Assembly: GCF_046036945.1 (NCBI RefSeq) | Contig: NZ_JBJQOQ010000021.1 | Span: 1 to 64,000, forward strand | From: Brevibacillus_C sp046036945 | GTDB lineage: Bacteria > Bacillota > Bacilli > Brevibacillales > Brevibacillaceae | DNA length: 64,000 bases | Direction: 5' to 3' | Shown: one piece after another, positions 50,184 to 58,663 of the stretch | How positions within the stretch are numbered: position 1 is the stretch's first letter | How the letters are laid out: each line of letters opens with the position of its first letter | The notes under the pieces: generated by a model | Told to the model about the DNA's origin: nothing | Database searches by the model: none | Seen by the model: only the letters and a program-made list of their open reading frames with translations | Program-made: the position numbers and the translations under genes

Positions 50184-51134
50184 GTGCACAAAATCATTAC
50201 ATTTCCTACGCAGAAAGGCTATCACCGCTGTCTGAGCTGCCTGATGAAAGACGAGTCATCCCGCGCAAGGGCGAAAATCCTGGCCTCGCTCAACACGCTG
50301 ATCATTCCGACAGAACAGTACGAAAAGTTCCGGAAGCTGCTCGGGAATGAAAAGCATCACGTTTCCGACGAGGTCACCGTCCGTCTTCATGCAACCGATG
50401 AAATACCATGGGGAGTGGAACAGGTCGGAGCACCGGAATTCTGGGAGAGGACGCGGGGCGAAGGGATCAAAGTGGCTGTTATCGACACGGGCATTTCTTC
50501 CGGCCACCCTGATTTGCGGGGGCAGGTGAAGGGAAGAGTCAACATTGTCAATGGGGGCATTGCCGGCCATGGCACCCACGTAGCCGGGACAATCGCCGCC
50601 GCCGCCAACAACCGGGGGATTGTCGGCATCGCTCCGGCCGCTCATTTGTACGATGTGCATGTTTTTTCACCTGACGGGACAGCCAGGATGAGCGACATCA
50701 TCCGGGGGATCAACTGGGCCGTGGAACGCCGGATGGACGTGATCAACATGAGCTTTGGCGCCAGCCAGCCAAACCAGGCGCTCTACCACGCGATCAAAAA
50801 GGCTTCCCAAGCCGGGATTGTCCTCGTTGCCTCAGCCGGCAACAACGGGGGGAGACTGGAGTATCCTGCGGCCTACAAAGAAGTCATAGCTGTCGGGGCG
50901 GTTGACAGGCAGAACAAGATCGCCTCATTCAGTTCGCGCGGTCCGGGACTTGTCCTCGCCCCGGGTGTCCAGATCAAGTCTACGTGGCTCAACAATTCCT
51001 ACAAGGTGTTGGACGGAACCTCGATGGCCGCCGCCCATATGTCGGGATTGACCGCGCTTCGCATCGCATCAAGAGGAAGCAGGTCGCTGCAAAGCCGGTC
51101 GAAGCGCCGGGGGAGGAAGTTCGAATCTATTTGA
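50184..51134 (+). CDS. Subtilisin-like serine protease (S8), with unusual C-terminus
   Basis: 316 residues. The triad is present: Asp in VAVIDTGISSGHPDL (101), His in GHGTHVAGT (129) and Ser in DGTSMAAAH (280), with the oxyanion Asn in ASAGNNGG. There is no signal peptide; the first 75 residues could be a short propeptide as in intracellular subtilisins. The usual Pro after SMAA is Ala, and only about 38 residues follow the Ser where the family usually has more; they are Arg/Ser-rich. GTG 50184 has GGAGGG 8 nt upstream; GTG 50178 is too close to it. A terminator follows. Confidence 0.82.
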   Translation: MHKIITFPTQKGYHRCLSCLMKDESSRARAKILASLNTLIIPTEQYEKFRKLLGNEKHHVSDEVTVRLHATDEIPWGVEQVGAPEFWERTRGEGIKVAVIDTGISSGHPDLRGQVKGRVNIVNGGIAGHGTHVAGTIAAAANNRGIVGIAPAAHLYDVHVFSPDGTARMSDIIRGINWAVERRMDVINMSFGASQPNQALYHAIKKASQAGIVLVASAGNNGGRLEYPAAYKEVIAVGAVDRQNKIASFSSRGPGLVLAPGVQIKSTWLNNSYKVLDGTSMAAAHMSGLTALRIASRGSRSLQSRSKRRGRKFESI

Positions 51135-51142
51135 AGAGAAGC

Positions 51143-51169
51143 AAGTCCGCCCTTTTTGGCGGACTTTTT
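51143..51169 (+). terminator. Intrinsic terminator
   Basis: Stem AAGTCCGCC/GGCGGACTT with loop CTTTTT, followed by TTTC, 9 nt behind the protease stop codon. Confidence 0.9.
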
Positions 51170-51250
51170 CGTTTTGCGGAGAATTGACACGTCGCAGCGG
51201 ACATTATCGTTTGATACAATAGAAGGAATCGAGTAAGGAGGAAAGCTGCT

Positions 51251-52027
51251 ATGCTGCGAATATTGATATCAAACGATGACGGCATCAATGCCATCGGGAT
51301 CAAGAAGCTTGTGGAGGCGACGTTGACCCTCTCTGATGTGGAGGTATACGTTGCCGCGCCAGCGGAAGAAAAGAGCGGTGTCGGCCACGGGATTACCTAC
51401 CGCACGCCGCTGACTTCTACCGTCCATTCTTTCTACGGGCTGCCCGTACAAGCGTGGGAGGTGCACGGAACGCCTGCGGACTGCGTCAAGGCGGCTTATT
51501 ACTTGCTGCTGAAGGAAGACCGGCGCCCAGATATTGTGTTTTCCGGCATCAATGTGGGCAATAATCTAGGGCGGGACGTCTATTACTCCGGCACCTGCAG
51601 CGCCGCCCGGGAAGCGGTGATATTGGGAATCCCGTCGGTTGCATTCTCATACGACAACTACTTCGCCGGCGAAGACTACGGCGAGGTAGAGGAGATCGTC
51701 AAGCCGCTGCTGCGGGAATTTCAGCGCCGGGCGATCGGTAAGCTGCTGCCCCCAGAGGTGTTTTGGAACGTGAACTTCCCCCACCTCCCGGCAGCCGAAG
51801 TAAAGGGGATCGCCCCGGCTCCCTTGTCGCTCTACCACTACCAGGACAAATACAAGCCCGCCAACGAAGGATACTACCTGCAGCGGGAGTACCCGGAAAC
51901 CGTCGATCAAGGAAAACATGACTACGGGATGCTGCAGGCAGGCTATGTGACCGTCACGCCGATCCATATCGATTCAACCGATTACACCCTGCTGGAGTCG
52001 ATGGGCGATTGGCCGATCATAAAATGA
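51251..52027 (+). CDS. surE: 5'/3'-nucleotidase SurE
   Basis: 258 residues. Metal-binding motif ISNDDGINA at the N-terminus, PAEEKSGVGHGITYRTPL with the conserved Ser, and FSGINVGNNLGRDVYYSGTCSAAREA. SurE dephosphorylates nucleoside monophosphates and short polyphosphate. ATG behind AAGGAGGAAAGCTGCT. The next gene starts in ATGA overlap. Confidence 0.95.
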   Translation: MLRILISNDDGINAIGIKKLVEATLTLSDVEVYVAAPAEEKSGVGHGITYRTPLTSTVHSFYGLPVQAWEVHGTPADCVKAAYYLLLKEDRRPDIVFSGINVGNNLGRDVYYSGTCSAAREAVILGIPSVAFSYDNYFAGEDYGEVEEIVKPLLREFQRRAIGKLLPPEVFWNVNFPHLPAAEVKGIAPAPLSLYHYQDKYKPANEGYYLQREYPETVDQGKHDYGMLQAGYVTVTPIHIDSTDYTLLESMGDWPIIK

Positions 52028-53058
52028 GGGAAGACTTCGCTTCGCCGTCGGAGGAGACGCTGGGAGAAATTTTGCCCCCCGGGCCTTTTGCCGATGTGTA
52101 CCGTGCGGGAAAGGTGGACGGGCTGCCCTGCTTTGCCCGTCTCAACGCGGCCGGGGCTGTAGAATTGTATCTCGTTTTTGAGAGTATTGACGCGTTTAGC
52201 GAGCTGACCGAGGGAGCGGTTACGGCAGATTGGAAAACCTACCAGAGACGCCTGCTGGCTGTCATCTGGACGCGAAACGATCCGGTGCAGCCGCTGGGTT
52301 TTCCCTTGTCCTTTGACATGACCGCCGAGCAGGATCAGCAGATGGTCCGCGGCTTGCTCGAGCAGCCGCAGACGCAGCTTTTTCACCTTGCCTTGCTGGA
52401 TGATCAGCTAATCCACGTGTTCACGGATGAGATCCGGTTTTCCGCAGCCCAGAAGCGCGAGGTGGAGCAGATGATCCAGCGTCTGTCCGCGCCGGTGAGG
52501 CATGATGATGACGAGTCCGCCCCGGCCGACAGCGAGGTGAGGGAAGCGCCGATCCAGTCAATCCCCGCCGCTGCACTATCGGACGACATCTTGGTGGAGG
52601 CGGGGACGGCCTATACCGTCGACTTCGCGCATTTGGAGCAGACATACGGTGCAAAGCAGGCGGAGGCGATGCTGATGTCGGCCGTTTACCAGGCGCTGCT
52701 GGTGATGCGCCGCCATGGGCGCAGCCAGGTGAGGGAGACCGCTTTTACGGTCTGGGCCGCACAGTGTTCACCGTACACCAGCATCGTTATCACCCCTGAG
52801 CTGTCCTCATTGTTTGCGGACAAATCCGATGAAAATCCATTCCTTCGCCTGCTGGTGCAGCTTCCCGGATTTGTGGAACACCGCCGTGATATCCCGCTTT
52901 CCCTGGGGGCTTTTCCCATCATGCGCTATGAACGGGGAACCCTGCTTCATGTGGAACTGGAAGAACCGGTCATCGCGAGACTGGCAGCCCTGTTTGCCCG
53001 CTTGCACCCAGGGGCCGCCAACCCGTACAGCCCGCCTGACCAAAACCGGGAAAACTAG
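52024..53058 (+). CDS. Hypothetical protein coupled to surE
   Basis: 344 residues, acidic, soluble. The sequence may be two domains, residues 1-160 (LPPGPFADVYRAGKVDGLPCFARLNAAG, ending in a helical QMIQRLSAPVR) and 195-340 (EAGTAYTVDFAHLEQTYGAKQAEAML), with a Ser/Ala/Glu-rich linker. No family was recognised. The ATG overlaps the surE stop codon (ATGA), which implies coupled translation; an upstream in-frame extension lies inside surE. Confidence 0.65.
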   Translation: MREDFASPSEETLGEILPPGPFADVYRAGKVDGLPCFARLNAAGAVELYLVFESIDAFSELTEGAVTADWKTYQRRLLAVIWTRNDPVQPLGFPLSFDMTAEQDQQMVRGLLEQPQTQLFHLALLDDQLIHVFTDEIRFSAAQKREVEQMIQRLSAPVRHDDDESAPADSEVREAPIQSIPAAALSDDILVEAGTAYTVDFAHLEQTYGAKQAEAMLMSAVYQALLVMRRHGRSQVRETAFTVWAAQCSPYTSIVITPELSSLFADKSDENPFLRLLVQLPGFVEHRRDIPLSLGAFPIMRYERGTLLHVELEEPVIARLAALFARLHPGAANPYSPPDQNREN

Positions 53059-53130
53059 TCAGATTTCAACAAAGGAAACGACATGGCCTGCTGCGAATAG
53101 GTAGTAGGAAAACCAGGCGAGGTGAGTGGA

Positions 53131-53619
53131 ATGGAGTCTGTTCAATTCGATTCGTCAGATGTCGTGTCCGCGTATTTCCGGCAGTTTCATGAGGAGATCG
53201 AGCAGTTGGCGGGCCAATTTGCCCTGAAGCCCGGCGAGGCGTTCCCCGCGACCCGGCGCAAAACCCAGCCGTTTGACCGTGCCGAGGTGGAGTACACCCT
53301 CTGGGGGCAAGCAGGGGTAGTCTCGATCAAAGGAAACTTCCCGTTGTCCGCCCATTATGCTTCCCATTGCGAGACAATTCCCGTCACCATGAGGTTCTCC
53401 CTCTCGTACAGCGGGGATACGGCGCCAGGTGACGTAAAACGGCGGGTGGAAGAACAGGTAGCAAGCGACGTCGAGATCGACTGGAGCATCCTTCCTGCCG
53501 GCCATGACGATCATCTGGAACTGTCGCTTCGTTTTCTCTGCCGGCCGCAAACCGGGATGCTTTGTGAATACGCACGGGATGTGCTGGGAATTATAACGAG
53601 GCGCATCATTGCCGCATGA
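53131..53619 (+). CDS. Hypothetical protein
   Basis: 162 residues, soluble. A helical start (VVSAYFRQFHEEIEQLAGQFAL) is followed by a beta-rich middle (VEYTLWGQAGVVSIKGNFPLS; VTMRFSLSYSGD). No known motif. ATG at 53131 after GAGGTGAGTGGA; GTG at 53122 is another possible start. It lies 72 nt behind the preceding gene with no terminator between, so the cluster surE to thpR may be one transcript. Confidence 0.6.
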   Translation: MESVQFDSSDVVSAYFRQFHEEIEQLAGQFALKPGEAFPATRRKTQPFDRAEVEYTLWGQAGVVSIKGNFPLSAHYASHCETIPVTMRFSLSYSGDTAPGDVKRRVEEQVASDVEIDWSILPAGHDDHLELSLRFLCRPQTGMLCEYARDVLGIITRRIIAA

Positions 53620-53709
53620 CCGGCCCGGCGACAATACTTTTTAAAATTGACCGGCTCTCCGATGGAGGGCTATTTTTCGTAAGCGGATACAACAGAAAGG
53701 AGTATCGCC

Positions 53710-54321
53710 ATGCGACTATTTGTGGCGCTTGGCCTGCCGCAGCAGGCAGCCGGCTACATACGTCAGGTTCAATCACACCTGCAGCAAAAGATTTCCGCAG
53801 CCCGGTGGCAGCCGCTGGACAACCTGCATCTCACTCTGCATTTTCTCGGTGAAACAGATGAGCAGCTGATCCCTTCGATCTGCGCCGATATGGATTTGGT
53901 CGGTTCGCTGATCCGGCCGTTTACTCTGCGCATCGGCCAGTTGGGAGCCTTCTTTCACAAGGGCAGTCCGCGCGTCCTGTGGCTGGGCGTCAATGGAGAG
54001 ATGCAGCCGCTCCTGCAGGCGCATCAGCTGCTCGGCAAACGCCTGGCGCAGCACGAACTGCTGCAAATCGACAAACGGGCGTATCATCCGCACATCACGC
54101 TCGCCCGCAACCCGCAAGTTCCTGCCGGCGCGCTGCCGCTTGAGCAGTGGAACCGGGAGTGCCTGGCTGATCAACCGCCGCACTGGCAGGTACAGAACAT
54201 CCGGCTGTACCATTCCCGGCTCCGTCCCCAGGGAGCTGAATATACGGTGCTGCACACCGCTGCATTCGCGAAAAAAAGCGAAAGCGGATCCGATGATTTG
54301 TCAATAAATCAAGAGTGTTGA
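53710..54321 (+). CDS. thpR: RNA 2',3'-cyclic phosphodiesterase ThpR
   Basis: 203 residues of the 2H phosphoesterase superfamily. Both HxT motifs are present: His40-x-Thr42 in HLTLHFLGE and His128-x-Thr130 in YHPHITLARN. The enzyme opens 2',3'-cyclic phosphate ends of RNA to 2'-phosphate. ATG after AAAGGAGTATCGCC. It follows the surE cluster on the same strand. Confidence 0.93.
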   Translation: MRLFVALGLPQQAAGYIRQVQSHLQQKISAARWQPLDNLHLTLHFLGETDEQLIPSICADMDLVGSLIRPFTLRIGQLGAFFHKGSPRVLWLGVNGEMQPLLQAHQLLGKRLAQHELLQIDKRAYHPHITLARNPQVPAGALPLEQWNRECLADQPPHWQVQNIRLYHSRLRPQGAEYTVLHTAAFAKKSESGSDDLSINQEC

Positions 54322-54371
54322 ATACACTGTAGTGAGTAAACGTCATTTTGTCGGAAAGCGGTGGGATTTCG

Positions 54372-55040
54372 ATGGGAGAGTTTACTACCGGAGTACTGTA
54401 CCCGCGAAAGTATGAGCCAAAAGTGATACATAGCTTGCCAAAGTCTCGCCAGCCGTATTTTCACAAGAACGTCAACAGCACCTGGAACGCCTTTTTTTTG
54501 CAGGACGAATGGATCGGGGGAGCAGATACCATGCAGTTCCTGCTCCGCTTGTCCAGCCAGCACGTCCCCTTGCTGTGGTTTCACGACGCGGAGGACAAGG
54601 GCTGGGGGTATCGCCTGTTCGACGGAGGGTACGAGGTTTCGTCGGCCGCGATCAACTACGAACTGGACGTAGAGATGGCAGAGAGCATCATGAGCAGCCG
54701 CTACCCGGACATCGAGCTGGCGGAAGAGGTCATCGAGAATGAAGAACTTCGTAAAGAGTACGAACAGGTGCTGGACCAGGTCGCCCGCTCGTCCGGCTAT
54801 CGCCAGGAGGTGTGGAAAGGGGTTTCCCGAGTAAGGCCGGAATCTTTTGCAACACTGTTGTCCCATAAACAAATTTTTCAGCTTCGCTCGTTGTTCAACC
54901 TGCATTTTCTGGCGGGCTATGACGAGGAGACGGGCAATTCTTACCTGTACGATTCGGTTGACCTGTTTAAAGAAATTTTGGGGATTGAGGAGATGATGTG
55001 GGTAAATTATACGTATCTGGCGAGTGGAGGTCGAGAGTGA
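54372..55040 (+). CDS. Hypothetical protein
   Basis: 222 residues, soluble, rich in aromatic and acidic residues. Recognisable stretches are VPLLWFHDAEDKGWGYRLFDGGYEVSSAAINYELD and SLFNLHFLAGYDEETGNSYLYD; no known family. The start is not certain: ATG 54372 has GCGGTGGG upstream, other in-frame ATGs lie before. A terminator follows directly. Confidence 0.6.
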   Translation: MGEFTTGVLYPRKYEPKVIHSLPKSRQPYFHKNVNSTWNAFFLQDEWIGGADTMQFLLRLSSQHVPLLWFHDAEDKGWGYRLFDGGYEVSSAAINYELDVEMAESIMSSRYPDIELAEEVIENEELRKEYEQVLDQVARSSGYRQEVWKGVSRVRPESFATLLSHKQIFQLRSLFNLHFLAGYDEETGNSYLYDSVDLFKEILGIEEMMWVNYTYLASGGRE

Positions 55041-55065
55041 ACCGGGCTGGCAGGCCCGTTTTTTG
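55041..55065 (+). terminator. Intrinsic terminator
   Basis: Stem ACCGGGC/GCCCGTT around TGGCAG followed by TTTTT, directly behind the stop codon of the hypothetical gene. Confidence 0.85.
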
Positions 55066-55094
55066 TTGACAAAAGACAAAAACAGTCGTACTAT
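55066..55094 (+). promoter_or_regulatory. SigA promoter of the binding-protein gene
   Basis: Perfect TTGACA (55066-55071), 17-bp spacer and TACTAT (55089-55094). It lies immediately behind the preceding terminator and 40 nt before the start codon. Confidence 0.8.
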
Positions 55095-55132
55095 TTGGCG
55101 TATATCTTATCGGTTTAGTGGGGGTTTATACA

Positions 55133-55972
55133 ATGAAGAACTTTTTGCGTACGACATCAGTGATCACCGGACTGGCTCTGCTGCTGGCTGGATGCGGGAC
55201 AAGCGGCGGCGGCGAGCAGCAGCCGGCAGGAGGGAATGCCGCTCCGGCAGGCAACCAGGCCGCCGAACCAAACCTTTTGGATCAGATAAAAGCAGAGGGC
55301 AAAATCAAGATCGGAACGGAAGGAACCTATTCGCCGTTTACCTTCCACGACCCATCGGGTCAATTGACCGGTTTTGACGTCGATGTCGCCACCGAAGTGG
55401 CCAAGCGCATGGGTGTCGAACCCGTGTTTATGGAGACGCAATGGGATGCCATGTTTGCCGGATTGGACTCCAAACGCTTTGACTTGATCGCCAATGAAGT
55501 GGGGATACGGCCGGACCGCCAGGAAAAATACGACTTCTCCGAGCCGTACAGCGCCTCCCAGGGGGTCCTGGTCGTCCATAAGGACAACAATGAGATTACC
55601 GATTTCTCGCAGATCAAAGGGTTGAAGGCAGCACAGACGCTGACCAGCAACTGGTCGCAGAAGGCGAAGGACAGCGGCGCACAGATCGTCGCTACCGAAA
55701 CCCTGACACAAGCCGTCGATTTGGTAGCGACCAAGCGGGTGGACGTCGTGATCAATGACGCCTTGTCGGTCTACGATTACCTGAAGCAAAAACCGGATAT
55801 GCCGGTAAAGGTCGTCGCCAAGTACGACACCAATATGAAAAACGGCTTTATGTTCAGAAAGGGCAATCCGGAACTGATCGAAGCGGTCAACAAAGCCATC
55901 GACGAAATGATCAAGGATGGTACGTATCAAAAAATCTCGGAAAAATGGTTTGGCGTCAACATCCTGGAATAA
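55133..55972 (+). CDS. Amino-acid ABC transporter substrate-binding lipoprotein
   Basis: 279 residues. Lipoprotein signal with lipobox LLLAGCG, Gly/Gln/Ala linker, then the type II periplasmic binding fold of family 3: GKIKIGTEGTYSPFTFHDPSGQLTGFDVDVATEVAKRMG-like start, FDLIANEVGIRPDRQEKYDFSEPY and KAIDEMIKDGTYQKISEKWFG. It resembles cystine-binding proteins (TcyA/TcyJ type). No permease or ATPase gene lies beside it, so the partners are encoded elsewhere. ATG with TAGTGGGGGT upstream. Confidence 0.9.
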   Translation: MKNFLRTTSVITGLALLLAGCGTSGGGEQQPAGGNAAPAGNQAAEPNLLDQIKAEGKIKIGTEGTYSPFTFHDPSGQLTGFDVDVATEVAKRMGVEPVFMETQWDAMFAGLDSKRFDLIANEVGIRPDRQEKYDFSEPYSASQGVLVVHKDNNEITDFSQIKGLKAAQTLTSNWSQKAKDSGAQIVATETLTQAVDLVATKRVDVVINDALSVYDYLKQKPDMPVKVVAKYDTNMKNGFMFRKGNPELIEAVNKAIDEMIKDGTYQKISEKWFGVNILE

Positions 55973-55988
55973 GCGGTACTGACGAATA

Positions 55989-56038
55989 CAGACCGCGTGC
56001 CTGCGCTATGCAAACGGCACGCGGTCTGTTTTGGTTTT
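55989..56038 (+). terminator. Intrinsic terminator
   Basis: A 12-bp stem AGACCGCGTGCC/GGCACGCGGTCT, followed by GTTTTGGTTTT, between convergent genes. Confidence 0.85.
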
Positions 56039-56363
56039 ACCCGAAGGGAATCACGACGAGTTTGACCAGCACCACCAGCAGCAGACTGATGCCGAAGCTG
56101 ACGAACACGTTGCGGCTTAAGGCCATCAGCAGCAGACAGGCGATGCTGGCGAACAAAAACAAGGGCTGGATGACGAACTGCCCCTGTTTGACAAACAAGG
56201 ACGGGAAGATCAAGGCAGCGAGTATGCCGATGGGAATGAACGAAAGCCCGTTCATCAGCCGGGGAGAAAACAGACTGGCCGGCAGCCGCAAAAAAGCCCG
56301 CCGGGTCAGATAAGTGACGGCACCCATTCCGACGAAAAGCAGCAGAGCGTGTGCGGTCGTCAT
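56037..56363 (-). CDS. azlD: AzlD-type branched-chain amino acid exporter subunit
   Basis: 108 residues with three to four membrane segments, typical of AzlD: VGMGAVTYLTRRAFLRLP at the N-terminus followed by hydrophobic stretches ending LLVVLVKLVVIP. It forms the small subunit of the AzlCD exporter for branched-chain amino acids or analogues. It starts in 4-nt overlap with azlC and is the last gene of mocR-azlC-azlD. Confidence 0.9.
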   Translation of the reverse strand: MTTAHALLLFVGMGAVTYLTRRAFLRLPASLFSPRLMNGLSFIPIGILAALIFPSLFVKQGQFVIQPLFLFASIACLLLMALSRNVFVSFGISLLLVVLVKLVVIPFG

Positions 56364-57076
56364 GTCGTCTCTGCCTCCTGTTCCACGGGGGATTGCTGGG
56401 CAAAATACCCGACGGCAAAAGCGAACAGGCCGGCCGCCAGAAGATGCAGGCCGTTGGGCAGCAGCAGGGCCAGCCCGGCCGCGACCGCTCCGGTGGCCAA
56501 AAAGGTCAGGATGCGAAGGAGGGAGCCAAGCTGATAGTAGGCGAGCGCCAAAAACATTGCCGTAAAGCTGAAGTCAAGACCGAGTGCCGCCGGATCGGGC
56601 AGCCACTGTCCGGCGATCGTCCCCAGCCAGGTGCCGGCACACCAGCCGATGTACAAAGCGAGCCCGACGGTAAACACGTAGGCGGCATGGCTGGGATGAT
56701 GGCGAAAGCGGTTCAGAATGATCGCGTACTGTTCATCGGTCAGGAAAAAGGCGAAAATGCCCGTCAGCAGCTTGGGGAAACTCCGGTAGTAGGGTGACAG
56801 CGAGAGTCCCATCAGGAAGTGGCGGGAATTGAGCAAAAAGGTAGCCAGGATGATCGACAGGCTTCCGGCACGTTCGCTCAGCATGGAGAGCGCCGTAAAC
56901 TGGGAGGAGCCTGCAAATACGATCAGCGACATGGCGAGACTCTGCCAGCCGCTCAAGCCAGCCTGGATCGACAGCATGCCAAAGATCGCACCGAACAGGG
57001 CGACGCTGACGGAAATCGGCGCGGCATCGATCAATCCTTGCCGCACCTGCAGTGCAGAGAAGTGGGGTGGCTTCAT
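56360..57076 (-). CDS. azlC: AzlC-type branched-chain amino acid exporter subunit
   Basis: 238 residues with about seven membrane segments. AzlC features: PISVSVALFGAIFGMLSIQAGLS, MSLIVFAGSSQFTAL and LLNSRHFLMGLSLSPYYRSF. Large subunit of the AzlCD exporter (LIV-E family). Overlaps both neighbours by 4 nt, which implies coupled translation with the MocR regulator upstream. Confidence 0.93.
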   Translation of the reverse strand: MKPPHFSALQVRQGLIDAAPISVSVALFGAIFGMLSIQAGLSGWQSLAMSLIVFAGSSQFTALSMLSERAGSLSIILATFLLNSRHFLMGLSLSPYYRSFPKLLTGIFAFFLTDEQYAIILNRFRHHPSHAAYVFTVGLALYIGWCAGTWLGTIAGQWLPDPAALGLDFSFTAMFLALAYYQLGSLLRILTFLATGAVAAGLALLLPNGLHLLAAGLFAFAVGYFAQQSPVEQEAETT

Positions 57077-58494
57077 CTCAGGGACTCCTTTCGTTTATGC
57101 AAAACGGACGCAAGAATCGCCATTCCGGCATCGATCTGTCCTGCTGTTTCATGGGTAAAACAGAGGCGGATGAACGGTTGAACCGCCTCGCGCGTTAAAA
57201 ACATGTCGCCGCAGGCAAACGAAACACCCTGTGACAGGCAGTCCTGCAAGACCTCACGTACGTCCAATCCTTCCGGCAGCGAGATCCAAAAGTAAAAGCC
57301 GCCGGCAGGTTTTTCATACGCAAGCTCCAGTGCGGATAAAGACGCCAGGTGACGCTCCATCAATGCCGCCTGCTTGTCGTACATGGTGCGGACCCGCTCG
57401 AGATGGGGAGGCAGGCAGCCGTCGCGGACAAAGTCGTACAAGGCCATCTGCCCCAGTGTGTTCGTACTAATGGACAGCTCCTTCATGCGGGTGATCATGC
57501 GGACGAGCTGGCGGCTGGCCGCGATCCAGCCGAGCCGCTGACCGGGGAACAGCAGCTTGGAGAACGTGTTCATGTAGATCACGCTGCCCGTTTGGTCCAG
57601 CGCCTTTAGCGGGACAGGGGGCGGGCTTGACAGATGCAAATGGCGGTATGCGTCGTCCTCGACGATGGGAAAGCCGTGCGTTTCGCTCAGGCTGACCAAA
57701 TGCCTGCGCCTTGACAGCGAGAGCGTGTATCCGGTTGGATTGTGAAAGGTTGGCACGGTATAGACAAAGCGGGGGCGGTAGCGGGCCAATATCCCCTCCA
57801 GTACGTCTGTCCGCATCCCTTCGCGGTCGATCGGGACCGGAATAATGCTCAGTCCCAGAGATTGAAACAGCTGTAGCGCGCCAAAATACGTCGGCATTTC
57901 CACTGCGACGGTATCTCCCGGTTTGGCCAGCAGGGAGGCAACCAGGTACAGGGCCTCCTGGGAGCCGCTCGTCACGACGACTTGTTCGGCGGAGGAGACC
58001 TGGTCAAGGCCCATCCACGACACGATCCATTCCCGCAGAAGAGGATGGCCGTCGACTGGCAAGAAGCTGTAGGCATCGATGCAGCCTGCCGCTTTGCAGA
58101 CGTACTCTGAAAAACCGGATGACGCCAACGTGTGCCTCCCCCCGTCTCCATGGGCAAAGTTGATTTTGCTCTGCGGACCGGAAAAGGACAGCAGCTCTGC
58201 CATATGGGACGGGGACGGGTACAGGTGATGATCCAGCGACTCCCGCCAGTCCAGACGGGTCAGGGAAGAGACAGGCTGAAGCGGCTGCACATAGCGTCCG
58301 CTTCCTGTCCGGCAGAGGATCAAACCCTCTTCCTCCAGCTCGGCGTAAGCGCGCACGACCGAATTGCGGCTCACGCCGAGCTGGTCGGCCAGCTTTCGTT
58401 CAGGCGGCAGGGCGGAGCCAATTGGCCATTCGCCGCTTAATATTTGGTAGCGCAGTTGTTCATGAACCCGGCGATAGATTGGTTTTCTTCCCAT
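57073..58494 (-). CDS. MocR-type GntR regulator with aminotransferase-like domain
   Basis: 473 residues. The N-terminal GntR winged helix (residues 5-70) reads LRYQILSGEWPIGSALPPERKLADQLGVSRNSVVRAYAEL-like; the rest is a fold-type I aminotransferase domain with the pyridoxal phosphate Lys at 313 in NTFSKLLFPGQRLGW. MocR proteins sense a PLP or amino-acid-related effector. Its translational coupling to azlC suggests that it controls the export of amino acids; the effector is not known. ATG start in front of the noncoding region 58495-58660. Confidence 0.92.
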   Translation of the reverse strand: MGRKPIYRRVHEQLRYQILSGEWPIGSALPPERKLADQLGVSRNSVVRAYAELEEEGLILCRTGSGRYVQPLQPVSSLTRLDWRESLDHHLYPSPSHMAELLSFSGPQSKINFAHGDGGRHTLASSGFSEYVCKAAGCIDAYSFLPVDGHPLLREWIVSWMGLDQVSSAEQVVVTSGSQEALYLVASLLAKPGDTVAVEMPTYFGALQLFQSLGLSIIPVPIDREGMRTDVLEGILARYRPRFVYTVPTFHNPTGYTLSLSRRRHLVSLSETHGFPIVEDDAYRHLHLSSPPPVPLKALDQTGSVIYMNTFSKLLFPGQRLGWIAASRQLVRMITRMKELSISTNTLGQMALYDFVRDGCLPPHLERVRTMYDKQAALMERHLASLSALELAYEKPAGGFYFWISLPEGLDVREVLQDCLSQGVSFACGDMFLTREAVQPFIRLCFTHETAGQIDAGMAILASVLHKRKESLR

Positions 58495-58594
58495 TACGGC
58501 GCCCTTTCTGTAACGTTGTGTACGCCTTCACTATAATTTGAATAGTAAAAAAATAAAAGAGCCAATTCGCTGCAAAAAAACAGCCAACCAGGCC

Positions 58595-58633
58595 AAAAAG
58601 AAACACGCCCAACTGCCGCGACAATTGGACGTG
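58595..58633 (-). terminator. Intrinsic terminator (minus strand)
   Basis: On the minus strand CACGTCCAATTG/CAGTTGGGCGTG around TCGCGG, followed by TTTCTTTTT. It ends the gene 58664-59185. Confidence 0.8.
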
Positions 58634-58663
58634 CTGACGTGGCCGGGAAAGCGCCTGTCAGGA

